Below, piece after piece: positions 1-11,300 of a DNA stretch of 64,000 nt (positions are counted from its first letter, which is position 1; each line of letters opens with the position of its first letter). Under the pieces are notes generated by a model. It ran no database searches. It had not been told where the DNA came from and saw nothing but the letters and a program-made list of their open reading frames with translations. Both the position numbers and the translations under genes were made by a program. Source of the stretch: Certhia americana (lineage: Eukaryota > Chordata > Aves > Passeriformes > Certhiidae); the NCBI GenBank assembly GCA_018697195.1, contig JAGMWU010000085.1, positions 22,361 to 86,360 of the forward strand, written 5' to 3'.

Positions 1-360
1 ATGGGATGGGATGGGATGGGATGGGATGGGATGGGATGGGATGGGATAGTGGGATAAAACAGGGTTGGGATGGTTTGGCTGGATGCGGCCCAGGGGAATG
101 GGAGTGGGGATGAAGACCAGAGGAATGGGATGCTGAGAATGAGAATGGTGGGGATGGGGTGAGACAGTGGGAATGGGCATGGTGGGATTAGGATAGAGAG
201 AATGGATGAGATTGGTGGGGGTGGGAGAGAGGGGTGTGTGATGGTGGGAAGGCAATAGTGGGGATGCAATGGGTGTGGTGAGATGGGAATGCTGTGGAGA
301 GGATGTGGATGGTGGGCCAGGAAAGCAAGCTGGGAAAGTTGAAGACACCCCCCCGATGCT
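1..360. repeat. G-rich intronic tandem repeats
   Basis: A perfect ATGGG pentamer array fills positions 1-45. It fades into degenerate GGGATGG-type sequence up to the first TAP2 exon. No coding exon is visible. It is most simply TAP2 intron sequence, because the first exon recognised here starts mid-protein. Confidence 0.8.
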
Positions 361-367
361 GCCACAG

Positions 368-3300
368 GCACTTCAGCAATCCATGCTGGAAGCATCTGCC
401 CGGACAGCCTCAGGGGTGCAGGAATCTGTTGCTGCCATCGAGACAATCCGTATCTTTTCGGCGGAGGAGGAGGAGGAGAAGCAGCACAGCCAGAACCTGG
501 CCAAGGAGCTAAGGCTGAAGGAGTGGATGGAGCTGGAGCTGGCATTCTTCACCCTTGTCAAGAGGGTCAGGGGGGACTGGGAATGGGGACACCAAGGAAT
601 GGGGATGCCAGGATCAGGGATGAGGGCGCTGGGAATGAGGATACTAGGAATGGGGACACTGGGATCAGGAATGGGAAACCAGCAGCTGAGATGGGGGCAC
701 TGAGAGCAGAATGCGGACACCAGAACAGAGACATTGGAATCAGGAACGGGCATGCCAGGAATGGGAATGATGACAATAGAAGCAGGATGGGGACATTGGG
801 ACAAAGGTTGGGGAACATCAGGATCAGGAATGAGGACATCAAGGGAGAGATGGGGACACCAGGACTGGAATGAGGACACCAGGAACAGGAATAATGACAC
901 CAGGAGTGGGATGGGGACAGGCAGAATGGGAGACACCAGGAGTGGGTTGGGGGTACCAGTATCCCTGTTCCCACCCCCAGGTACTCGAACTGGCCATCCG
1001 GGTCCTAGTGCTCTTCCGGAGCCACCAGCAGCTCCATGATGGATACATCACTCCTGGGGTCCTCGTCACCTTCCTGCTGTACCAGGACACGGTTGGCACA
1101 CATGTCCAGGTGATCTCATGGAATCCACATGTCTGTCTGTCCATCCACCCATGCTTCTGTCCATCCCAGTGCCATCCCCTTCCTTCTTCCCAGGTGCTGC
1201 TCTACGGCTTCAATGACTTACTGACCAATGCAGCTGCCGGACGGAAGATTTGGGAATACCTGGATCGGGCACCCACAGGGGATGTCGGGGGCACACGGGA
1301 GCCCCCCGAGCTTCAGGGCCACGTCACTTTTCAGAAGGTTTCCTTCACATATCCTGGGAATCCAGAGCACCCTGTGCTGAAGGTGGGTCTGGGGCAAGGT
1401 GGGGTTTCCCAGGGATGGGAATTTTGGCATCACCTGTCCCCATCCCACAGGACGTGACCTTCGAGGCGCGTTCCGGGGAGGTGACAGCACTGGCGGGGCA
1501 CAATGGAAGTGGGAAGAGCACGGCCGTGGCACTGCTGGGGCGGCTGCGGGATCCTGGGAGTGGGAAGGTGCTGCTGGATGGGATCCCACTGCCAGAATAT
1601 GAACATCAGTACCTGCACCGGAAGGTGGGGACAGCAGAGACACTGGGAACACTGAGAATGGAATGGGAACAATGGGGAAAAGGCTGGGGATGCTGAAATG
1701 GAACTGGGACCAGGGAGGCATGGGTGGGACCATCAGGAGCAGGAATGGGGACACTGGGAAGAGGGATGGGGACAACATGACATGGGATGGGAACACTAGG
1801 AAATGGGATGGGGATGACAGGGATGGGGAACGTGGGAAGTCAGGGATGGGGATATAGACGGGGACAATGGGATCAGGGATGGAGGCCATAGGGACACCAA
1901 GGTGAGATGGGGTCATGGAACAGGGATGGGGATACCAGGAGGCAAGACAGCATCACAGGGCTTGGGGCTGGGGCAGGTGGTGCTGGTGGAGCAGGATCCC
2001 GTCCTGTTTTCTGGAACAATCCGTGAAAACATCGTGCTGGGGCTGGAGCACTGCAAAGAGTCAGAGCTGCAAGAGGCTGCCACTGCTGCTGGAGCCATGG
2101 ACTTCATCCAGGGGCTGGAGCAGGGCTGGGACACCGGTGAGAGCTGTGGGGAGAGCCCCCAAGGAATCCTGGGGCTTCATCCTGGGGTTGAAGTGGGGCT
2201 GGGACACCAGTGAGAGCTGGGGGAGATGGGCACCCCTAGCATGCATCTCCCTGATCCAAGGATCCTCTAGCAGAGATGGGGGAGCGTGGTGGGTGGCAGA
2301 TGGTGGAATGTGGGGGGATCCCTGAGGTCAGATCCCACTGATCCCATGGGATTGGTCCCGCAGTGGTGAGGGAGAGTGGGGGGGAAGGGGAAAGCAGGGG
2401 TCCTCTCAGGCTGGGATCCCACTGATCCCAGGACCCTCCCCCGAGGTGGGGGAGCACAGGGTGTGGGGAGAAGAGGGGGAACGCCAGGGCTGGATCCCAC
2501 TGATCCCATGGGATTGCTCCTGCAGAGGTGGGGGAGCGTGGGGGGCGGCTGGCGGCAGGGGAGCGGCGCTGTGTGGCACTGGCCCGGGCTCTGCTCCGAC
2601 ACCCGGCCGTCCTCATCCTCGACGAGGCACTGGATGATGGAGACGAGGGGGCGGTGAGTGGGGTGGGAGAGAGGGAGGGAGCTGGTTGGAACAGGGCTGC
2701 AATTGATGAAAATGGGGTGTGGTGGTATGAGAGTGAAAGGCTGGGGTGGCTGAGATGGGATGGTGGGATGGGGACTGGAGAGATGGGGTGGTGAGAATAA
2801 TGTAGACAGGGATTGGATGGGGTGGTGTGGGTCACAAGGTGGAGAAATAGGACAGGATGGTAGGATATGAATGGTGAGGATGGGATGGAGACCAGGGGGG
2901 TAGGATGGCAGGAAAGTAGGATGAAGGGATGAAGACAAAGAGATGTGATAAGCTGGGGTGGGATGGGATGGGGTGGGAATGGAGGGGTAGGAATGCTGGG
3001 ATGAGGACAGAGAGATGGAATACAATGGGAAAGGTTGGGGTGGTGGGAGTAAAATGGGATGGGACTGGGGATGGGGATAGTGTGGACAGGATGGCATAGT
3101 GGGCATGGGGATGGGATGGAGAACAAGGCGGTGGGATGGTAAGAATAGGATGGTGTGGTTAGGGTGGGACTGAGAGGAATGGGACAGTGGGGTGGGATTG
3201 GTTGGGATCGGCGGGGGATTGGGTAGGACTGAGTTGGATGGGATGGGATGAGGGTTCTCTGGCCCCAGGCACAGCGCTGGGTGCGCACTGGGCTGGCCCA

Positions 3301-3517
3301 GACCGTGCTGGTCGTGTCCCACCGGCCGCGGGTGCTGGATGCAGCCGACCGCCTCGTGGTGCTGGAGCACGGAGCCGTGGTGGAGACAGGAACACCAGCG
3401 GAGCTGCGGGGACGCTGCGAGGCCTACAGCCGCCTGCTCCTTGGAGAAGGCAGCAGTGGGGGGCCCGAGGCCCCCAAAATGGGCAGAGAGAAGGGGGCTG
3501 CAGCTGGCAGGGAATAA
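368..3517 (+). CDS. TAP2: TAP2-type antigen peptide transporter, 3' part
   Basis: This is half of the TAP1/TAP2 ABC transporter, which moves cytosolic peptides into the ER for MHC class I loading. Seven exons join in frame: 368-565, 981-1109, 1194-1382, 1451-1624, 1977-2136, 2526-2653 and 3269-3517, giving 408 C-terminal residues. The N-terminal membrane part lies off the left edge. Exons 1-3 cover the end of the membrane domain. Exon 4 holds Walker A (GHNGSGKST), exon 5 the Q-loop ([12 protein letters not shown]), exon 6 the signature LAAGE and Walker B ending VLILDEA, and exon 7 the SHR switch histidine. TAP2 rather than TAP1 is supported by the EHQYLH segment, the degenerate LAAG signature and the FSGTIREN region. 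The D-loop reads LDDGD rather than SALD. Introns are short and G-rich. Splice sites are GT-AG, with one weak GTCAGG donor after 565. Confidence 0.9.
2240..2540 (+). repeat. Tandem repeat containing copies of a TAP2 splice acceptor
   Basis: A unit of roughly 80-95 bp recurs about four times before the sixth TAP2 exon. Each copy has a GATCC..TGATCC motif, a pyrimidine stretch, an AG or near-AG, and a G-rich start resembling the exon (GGTGGGGGAGC). Copies centre near 2275, 2365, 2445 and 2520. Only the last, with AG at 2524-2525, opens the correct frame. The others are decoy-like duplicates of the exon's 5' edge. Confidence 0.65.
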
Positions 3518-3518
3518 A
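3513..3518 (+). terminator. Poly(A) signal overlapping the TAP2 stop codon
   Basis: AATAAA lies at 3513-3518 and the TAA stop at 3515-3517 is inside it. If it is used, the 3' UTR would be only about 15-30 bases. Another AATAAA lies at 3821-3826 and is the alternative end. Confidence 0.5.
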
Positions 3519-3519
3519 G

Positions 3520-4285
3520 GGGAATTAGCCCCAGTGTCCCCATTCCTGGTGTTTGTGTCCCCAGCCAGCTCCAGTCACAGCGTCCTGTGAATTCTTTATC
3601 CCCATGTCCTCTGGATCCCCAGTCCCTGTGTTACCTTGTTCCCTGTGTCCCCCCCAGGTCAGCCCATTCCCTGGATCTCTGTGTCCCTTGGATTTCTACT
3701 CCCTATGTTCCTGTATCCCCAAAGCACAGATCACCTGTATCCAAGCCCCACCATGTCCCTGTGATCCCTGGTCCCCACATCCCCCATGTCTGCTCCTGGA
3801 CAAGGGACACAGAGTGGGAAATAAATCCCAAGGGATAGACCTGAGTGTCATATCCTCATCCCACTCCTGCTGTGCCCACTCCAAGTTCCTGGTGTCCCCA
3901 GTCCTTTCTGAGTGTCACCATCCCTATCCCCAGTGTCTTCATCTCAGTTCCCCATGTCCCCTTTTTTATTCTGCACTGGAAGAGGGAACTGGGATTTATT
4001 GCTCAAACCAGGGTATTTTCACACAAGAGTGAAAACACTTGGAATAAATGTAATTTTATTTAAAACATGGGAAAACAGGAAGTCAATCTGTTGGGAGGGG
4101 CTGCTGCATGATGGTGGGAGCAGCAGGATGAGTTCTGCCAGCAATTTGCAGCTTTGTGCAAGGAGAGGGAAGGGGTTGGACCTGGAACCATGGATCATGC
4201 AGGTGGTGATTCCTGCAGGGATGAGAGTAAGGCATAAGGGGTGGCTGTGGGGTAGCTGTGGGGTGCACTGGGGCAGATCTTGTCT
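3520..4285. other. Intergenic stretch, no gene seen
   Basis: Pyrimidine-rich sequence with repeated TCCCC(A/T)TGTCC-like words follows TAP2, then about 300 bp of mixed sequence. I looked on the minus strand for the next integrin alpha-I exon and found nothing convincing. Open frames here look like by-products of low-complexity sequence. Confidence 0.6.
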
Positions 4286-4544
4286 CACACAATGAAGCCA
4301 ATGGCACCAAAGGTGTTAGTCAGGCCCCTGCTCTGTCTCAGCCCCCGAAGCAGCTCCTGAGACTGTGGGGGACCACAAATTCCTCCAGCATGAAGACAGT
4401 CTGCATCCCAGCTGAGAACTGTACCGCCCTGAACTGCTTGCATGAGGCTCTGTCAGTGCCCACCCTGCCAGGCCCCACAGGGCCCAGAGCCCCCTATAGC
4501 CTCCTATGGCCCCTGACCCCATAAAATGTTACCCATAGCCCCCA

Positions 4545-4850
4545 TCATAGCCCCCACCGTGTTTCCAATAGCCCCCAGAGGCACATCCTCCCCACAGTGT
4601 TCCCCATAGCTCCCATCCTCCCCATAGTGTTCCCCATAGCCCCCAGAGCCCACATCCTCCCCATATTGTTCCCCATAGCATTCTCCATAGCCCTCAGACC
4701 CCCCAAGTGTTCCCTATAGCCCCCAGAGCCCATATCCTCCCCACAGTGTTCCCTATAGCCCCCATAGGCCCCAGACCCCCATAGTACCCCCAGCCCCCCC
4801 AGTGCCACTCTAGTCCCTGTATTTTCCCCATTTCCCTCTCCATAACACCC
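4545..4850. repeat. CCCATAG-type minisatellite
   Basis: Degenerate repeats of a CCCCATAGTGTTCCCCATAGCCCCCAGAG-like unit fill the intron between the two alpha-I domain exons of the integrin fragment. It has no coding content. Confidence 0.7.
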
Positions 4851-5559
4851 CCTAGAACTCCCAGTCCCTCCCAGGTGCACGTGGATTGAGGTGTTCTCCA
4901 GCTTCTCCATCACGTCCACCATGAAGTCCTGGATGGCCCCAAACTGGGAGGGGTTCATGCTGCTGGAGCACTGGAACAGGAACCAGGTCCACCATGCCCT
5001 GTTGGCCACCTGGGGACCACGGGGGGATTACTGGGGTGGGGTCACCACTGGGGTGGTGGGGTGGGTGCATGGGGAATGGCCCCAGGGGTCAGCCAGGGCC
5101 ATCCTGGCCCCAGGATGGCCTCCATGGGTCAGCCATGGTTTCTGTGTGTCAGTCCTGGGTTCCCCATGCTCTCCATGGGCTGGGGGGCCACCTCTGGGGT
5201 GGTGCCTCACCTTGGTCCAGGTGTCAGCTCCTGCCGCAGCCTCAGCTGAGGGTGGAACAGGAGGCAGAGTTGGCTCACGCAGATGCTGCAGTGACAGATG
5301 TGGGTCCAGCTGGAGTCACAGGGAAGGGGGCAAGAAAGGAGCAATGGGCAGGGCTGAGGGGAGGAGTAGGGTGGGGCTGAGGGGGGAGAAGCAGGGTGGG
5401 GCAGAGGGTGGGGCAAAGGGAGGAAGGGGTAGGAGAATTGTTGGACTCACAACAATGCCGTTTCCATCCGGGGCCAAGGCCGTTCCTATGTGGGTCCAGG
5501 TAATGTTCCCTGGAGAAGAGGTTTTAATCCTAATCCCACCACGATCCTGCTTTGATCTG

Positions 5560-6030
5560 CCGTAATCCCACCCCTCTCCATTTTAAATCACATCACACGC
5601 AATTCCAGTTCCATCACCCCTTCTAATCCTGCCCTAATCTTACCCTAATCTTGCTCCCACTCTAGTCCTGCTCTCACTCTAATCCCACCCCTAAAATCAC
5701 CCTCCCCACACCCACCTGTACCACAATCTCACCCTAATCCCACCCCCATTCTAATCCCATCCCCAAATCCTTTCCACCCCTAACCCTAATTCCACTCCAA
5801 TTCCACCCTATTCCCAGTTCACTCCACTTCTCCTCCACCCCAATCCTGTCCCAGTCTTGCTCTAATCCCGCCCCTAGAACACCTGAACCCCCACCCACCC
5901 CCACCCTAATCTCACCCAAATCCACTCTAATTCCTCTTCAATCCTACTTCTAAACCTGCTGCATCCTCTCTTCTAATTCCACCCCGTGCCCACCCCGACT
6001 TCCATCCCAACCCCTCCTAATCCCTCTATT
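5560..6030. repeat. CTAATCC-type minisatellite
   Basis: Degenerate CCACCCCTAATCC / TCTAATCCCAC repeats fill the intron between integrin-like exons 6036-6129 and 5451-5509. It has no coding content. Confidence 0.7.
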
Positions 6031-6399
6031 CTCACCTTCCAGCTCCACCTCCCAGCACTCTCCATTCTGCACCACACACTGGCACAGCTGCCCCCCATCT
6101 CCCACCTCTGATGAGGTCCCCACCAACACCTGGGGAGAGAGGGTTATTTCAGGCCCCCCCTAACCCTAACCCAGGATCCCCAGATAGCTGAAATGTCCCA
6201 GGGCCCTGGGGGTGGCCCCGCAATTGTGGTGACTCAGATATCCAGGTCCCCATCTCCCATCCAGTGGCAGCACTTGGTGCTCAAAGCTCTGGCTCCCACC
6301 AGGGGTCAGGACCCAGTGTGGGGCCAGGTGGATGCTGAAGGCTTTGATGTTGGGCAGCTCCGTGAGGCAGAGAGGGGAATGGGTGAGAGACAGCTTCCC

Positions 6400-8325
6400 C
6401 AGACTGACACAGCGAAGGCACCCAGGTGTCCAAGCCTGGGACCCCTAAATGAAGGGTCCCAGGTGTCTGAGCCCTACAAGGCAGGGGGCACCCTGCCTTG
6501 GTTCTCATGGTGCCCATGTGGGGCTCCACTTCCTTCCCCAAGCAGGATCTGGGCATGCAAGTGCTCCTCCCTCACCCACAGCTGGTCAGGGACTCTCATT
6601 CCCCACCTACTGTGGGACAGGAACCCCCTCTTCCCCCCTCCATGGGTCAGGGCCCCAAGTCCCCACCTACCAGCCACCAGAGCCTCAGTGATGAGCCCCA
6701 GAGAGTGAGCCAATGATGTGCCCCAGAGCCACCATGTTGTCACACTATGGTGTCATCCCACCCCCTGGATTTCCTGTGACAAATGGGTGTGAAACATCCC
6801 ACACAGAACTGAGGGCCCCAGGCAGACAGAGCTGCTTGAGGGAAATAGAACTGAGGGGGGAGATAGAAATGGGGGGTGCAGGCATCTGGGACACAGAATT
6901 GGGGGTCCCCAGGCAGCCAGGACTTGCCTTTCATCACTGGAGGGGCTCAGCAAGGGGTGTCACTGTAGGGGGGGGTAGGGTTGGGTTGGGTTGGGTTGGG
7001 TTGTGCCAGGGGTTGTATCAGGTGTTGGGGTTGAGCTGGGGGTTGAGTTGGGAATGGATGAGGGTCCTGATAAGGGCTGTGATGGGTGTTGGGAGCTTGT
7101 GGAGGGTGACCCCAGCCAGATGCTCCCAAAATCTCTTCCCTCCTCACCTGGACAAGGGAGGAAAAATAGAATGTGCAATCCATTGCTGGGATGGGGACAG
7201 GGGATTTGAATTTGGGGTTGGGATATGTGGGGTGGTAGAGGAGCACGGTAGAGGGCTTTGGAAGAACTGGCCAGGCTGTCAGAAAACCTGAGGAATCAGC
7301 AAATCCTAAAATAACCACGGACTGGTGTTTCAAGAAGCAACCAGTGAGGGCAGGAAGACATCAGTAAATCCTGGCACATCCTGTGGTCAGAGAGAGGTTG
7401 GGGAACAGCAGATGGTTAAAGCATGCAGAGAAAGAGCAGAAGCATCAGGCAGTGTGGGACAGTCTGTGGCAGAGACAACCAAGGGCCTTGTTGGGGCTGG
7501 GCACCCCCACATTTTCCAGCTGTAACAAGAATCTCTGACTTCCTGCTTTACCAGAACCTGGGGACAGTGTCCTTCTCTGGTCATGGCCTCACTGGGCTCT
7601 TCAGTGATGACCTTCAGTGGGGGCAGTCAAACCCTCAGAGTCTTGGGGGTTTCAACTGACTTTGACTTTGACTTCTCAGGAATTTCAGTTTCCCAAAGGT
7701 GCAGTTCAGGGGTTTGGCAGCACAGGGTGCAGGATTATACTGAGTGCCTGAACAAGCCTGAGCTCTGGGTATGATTTTCTCAGTTCCCCAGTTCTCACGC
7801 AGTTAATTGGAACAGTTTCACAAGCGCTGTCAAAGTGAAAAGTCTGAAATCAAATAACAAAAAAGCATTTTTCTAGTTTTTCTGCCAACAGAATATGCAG
7901 TATCCAGAGTTTCTGATTGAAGTGTATCTTAATGAAGTATGAGCATAGAGCAAGGTCAGAACTGTAGGGAATTTTTAGTGTACCCCTTCAGGTGAATTGA
8001 ACACGTTTTTGCTTAAATACAAACCCAAAAAAGCTGCCCCACAGAGCTTTGGGTAGAATCCGACCACCATAAGCTGTTCTCCAAGGACTCTGCAGAGACG
8101 TGTCCAGAGCTGACCTCCCACAGACAGCTGCACCAGCTCAAGGCACCTGAACCCAACCTTGTGCCATCCCTGAGCCCAGCTCTGCTACCTGAGATGGCAA
8201 TCCCACTCCAGCATGCTACTGGACAATGTCGTGGCTGTTCATTATCACCAAGGGGATTTTCACTCCCTTACAGTCTTTCGGTCTCATAGGAAAGATGGGT
8301 GAGTTTATGAACAACTCAGTGGCTG
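6400..8325. other. Intergenic stretch between integrin fragment and left repeat arm
   Basis: No supported gene. A short TTGGG array lies at 6974-7002. A possible integrin leader exon on the minus strand near 6670-6743 (hydrophobic, followed by GGTAGGTG) is too weak to call. From about 7300 base composition shifts from GC-rich to AT-rich, marking the edge of a different sequence domain. Confidence 0.5.
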
Positions 8326-8327
8326 GG

Positions 8328-11300
8328 TAGCTGTACCTCACCAATGATAATTCCACATTTGATATGGGTAATTCAGCACAGAGAGCTGAGCTGTGCCTCA
8401 CTCAGATGCTCACACTGGCGTTGATGTCTTGCTCTCACCAGAACAAGTGCACAGTGAAAGTGTTCTGAACACACACTGAGTTATGGGAATTCAACAAATT
8501 TTTTTTTCATGTCAAAGCTCCTTATGACAATGTCTCGAGATCCAAATGGGGTATTTTGCACAGCAGATGAGTTGTGCTGTTTAAAGGACAAATTTCTTGT
8601 GACTTAAAAACCTTGAAAGAGGGTATTTTCCTGCTGAAACATAATCAGATATGGTTTAGAACTGCCCTTGGAAGTAAAGTAAAAAAGAAATACCAACTGC
8701 TGGTCTTCAAAAAAATAATTTGGCTTCTTGAATCCTTTACCATGCCCCAGTGCACAGACAAGCAGGAGCTGCTGAATTCCGTGCATTGAAAACTTCCCTT
8801 TGGCCACAGTCTATAAAGCAAACTGCAAAAGACCAGCAGTTCAATAAACCACTGGGAAGTAAGAAGCAAATGAGTCCCAAAGCCATCACCAGTACCTTGG
8901 CTTTGAAAATTGTAGGCAGGTGATGTATTAATAAAAAATTCTATTTTCACATCATCTGTAGGTTTTTTTCCCCTGGATTTTATAATCCTTCTTTACCAAT
9001 CTACCCATAAGGAACTAATTTTTAAATTTGTGCAGGGTTTTAGCAAATGCTCAGATGATGATTTGAAGTTGCCATTCGATGTGTCGAACCGTGGCAAAAT
9101 CACTGATTCAGGTAAGACTGAAATATTTGCCATGCACATTCTTTACATTTTTTATATTGTCAAGTTTTAATTTTCATGAGTAGTCTCACAGTTTCATATC
9201 TGAAACACTGTTAAATACAGTTTCACTGTTACTTTTTTTTAGCAGTACATTGATCAAAATCTCTTTGTGTTTCAGATACAATCTCGCAGCAAGTAAAACT
9301 TTGCTCTGAAGTCGATGAAGAGGTCAGCTAAGTATCAACTCTACATATCTAATTTCTTGGGATCTTTGACATTTGTTCCCAAATGGTGCCTAAAGGCTTT
9401 TTCAGGCACTAGATATTTCAGGATCTATAAAGGAAGTAGTCAAAAGGAAGTAATGTTTTGTCTCCTGTTTAAAGTTGAATCACTTAGAGGAGAGATTTGT
9501 GATTTAGTGAATGTGCCTGGTGAGAAATCTTTATAAATTAAGGCAATTGCAACGTTGTTTGTTGTTGTTTTTTTCTTTTTTTGAAGTGCCTGTGACATCT
9601 GTAAGTTTTAATTAGAGTAAGATTTAAACACTAAAGTATTTTTGTGGAACTAGTTCTGAATATTCTCTTGAGATGCAGAATGGTTGAAGTCCGAGTATTC
9701 TTTGGAAAACAAGTAGATTATCCCAATTGCCTTGTCTGGTTTTGTTTTACCTGTAAAACAATGAATTTTGTGGTTTCCTCAAGCACTGGATTCTTTTCAC
9801 AGCGTCCTTACAGGCATATTTCTGCTTTAGCACAACTCAGTAAAGCTCATTTTTTTTGCAATAGCTTCTGTACTTTGCAGCTACAAAACGCTCTTTGCTG
9901 CCACAATGTAAACCACGTTTCTTGCTCTCCCCCTGCTGATTTTCCTCTCCCTGAGGACTGTTCTCCTTTTAATCCTAGCAGCTGTTGAAGTACCCTCAGG
10001 ACTGTGACAGTGTCGTGATGCAGCCAAGACAAGGACGGTTTTAGGGGGTGTCATCCATAAACCAAACTGCCCTGTGGGCTCCTGGGTTGCTCTTCCCTGC
10101 CTCGACCACCGGCCCAGAGCTGCTTGTAGGACACTTTCAAAGTGTTCCTAGAGCACAAGGGTGGGTGTTTTTAATTCCTGCTCCGTGTCTGTGTTAACAG
10201 CAATATCACAGGAACTCTGGGGCAAAGTCCCTGAGGCTGCTCGTTCTTAACTCAGCATTGTCTGTCAGAAGGAAAGGAAAGAAATGGTGTGAAGAACCTC
10301 CTCGAAGGAATTTTGGCTTGCCTGATAATTTTAGCCAAACTTTTATTGCTTTTGGTGGATTGCAGTTATCCATGTCTTTAAGGCCAGCTCTTTGGTGATG
10401 TCTGAAGGCACTTTGGGATCTTTCATGGTATTTGTGTCTCCTATGTGCTCTGTAATGCCTTTTGATATATACACAGTGGATGCACAAAGATTTAAACTTT
10501 GGCTCCTGAACAGATATGACCTTATATCACCATCTGTGGAAAAATATTCTTCTTGTGATGTTTCTAAGAGAGAAATATGTTAGCTACAAGAGTATTAATT
10601 GGATAGTATTTGAGATGAAATTGTGGAACCTGTTTTAATAGAATACCGAAACAATGAATGAATTGTTCTCCAAACTCTACAAAGAGGCTGAGAAGATCAA
10701 GCAGTGGAAACTGGCTGTGGAATCAGAACTAAACCAGAAAGAAAGAAAACTGCAAGAAAACAGAACGATTCTTGAAGCACGGAATAAAACCATTCAAGAA
10801 CTGCAGGCATGTATTGTAGACTAGAGACTGAATAGATGAAGTGAAGTGCTTCCTGATGTAGTAGGACAATATTATTGATACAATTAAATATTAAAGAATG
10901 TTGCAGTTTGGTTTGTGCCTTGAGAAAATGATTCTTTTGAGCAGGTGTGTGCACCTGTCCTGTACCTGTGTGTGTGTTTGTAGAATGTACCTGCAAGTGT
11001 CTCAGTTGCTGGTAAATTATTGTTTGTTAATTATTACGTCTTTCATGCAAAAGATGACTCAGCATGTAATACCAGATAAAACAGACTTCTGTGTACTGAT
11101 ACCCAAAATTATTTTTTCATGTGGAATTTGAGAAGTCGAAGTGTATTTCTAATATCCTTTTCAATAACAGTGTCTTTTTCTGTTTGTTCATTATGCAATT
11201 AGTTTGAAAATGAAAAACTCCATTTGAAGCTGGAAGATATGTGAAAATAAAGATCTCTTGAAGGAGTGAGTAATAAAAACAAATAGATATTTTTGTTGTG

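Larger units (their letters stand above)
4291..6357 (-). pseudogene. Leukocyte-type integrin alpha gene fragment, broken
   Basis: Integrin alpha-L/M/X/D/E chains pair with beta-2 or beta-7 on leukocytes. Exons in 5'-3' order are 6274-6357 (propeller start, LTPGGSQSFEHQ), 6036-6129 (VLVGTSSEVGDGGQLCQC), 5451-5509 (ITWTHIGTALAPDGNGIV), about 5211-5320 (ICVSQLCLLFHPQLRLRQEL), 4881-5009 (start of alpha-I domain: FLFQCSSSMNPSQF then DFMVDVMEKLENTS) and 4291-4433 (FRAVQFSAGMQTVF, later GLTNTFGAIGFIV). The order and spacing match the N-terminus of integrin alpha-L. The gene is broken. The GMVDLV-to-FLF step changes frame near 4985. A second shift separates EEFVV from QELLRGL near 4368. The exon ending at 5211 lacks an AG at its expected 5' edge. 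The metal-site DxSxS reads QCSSS. Nothing follows 4291, so the fragment is truncated. Alpha-L and alpha-E cannot be told apart by eye. Confidence 0.75.

Noticed and set aside
2236..3370. Minus-strand frames of 350 and 367 residues
   Set aside because: They run over the GGGATGG-type intron repeats of TAP2. The SHP-rich translation reflects repeat periodicity, and the true coding exons are on the + strand.
6162..6173. CCTAACCCTAACCC telomere-like motif
   Set aside because: Only two units, inside a CTAATCC-type minisatellite. Not a telomeric tract.
6470..6743. Possible signal-peptide exon for the integrin fragment
   Set aside because: It is hydrophobic and followed by a donor-like sequence, but the spacing and phase to the exon at 6357 could not be verified.
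9644..9988. 114-residue frame found in both inverted-repeat arms (also 34058-34402)
   Set aside because: Its preservation is explained by the near identity of the arms. It lies in a SYCP1 intron and resembles no family I know.
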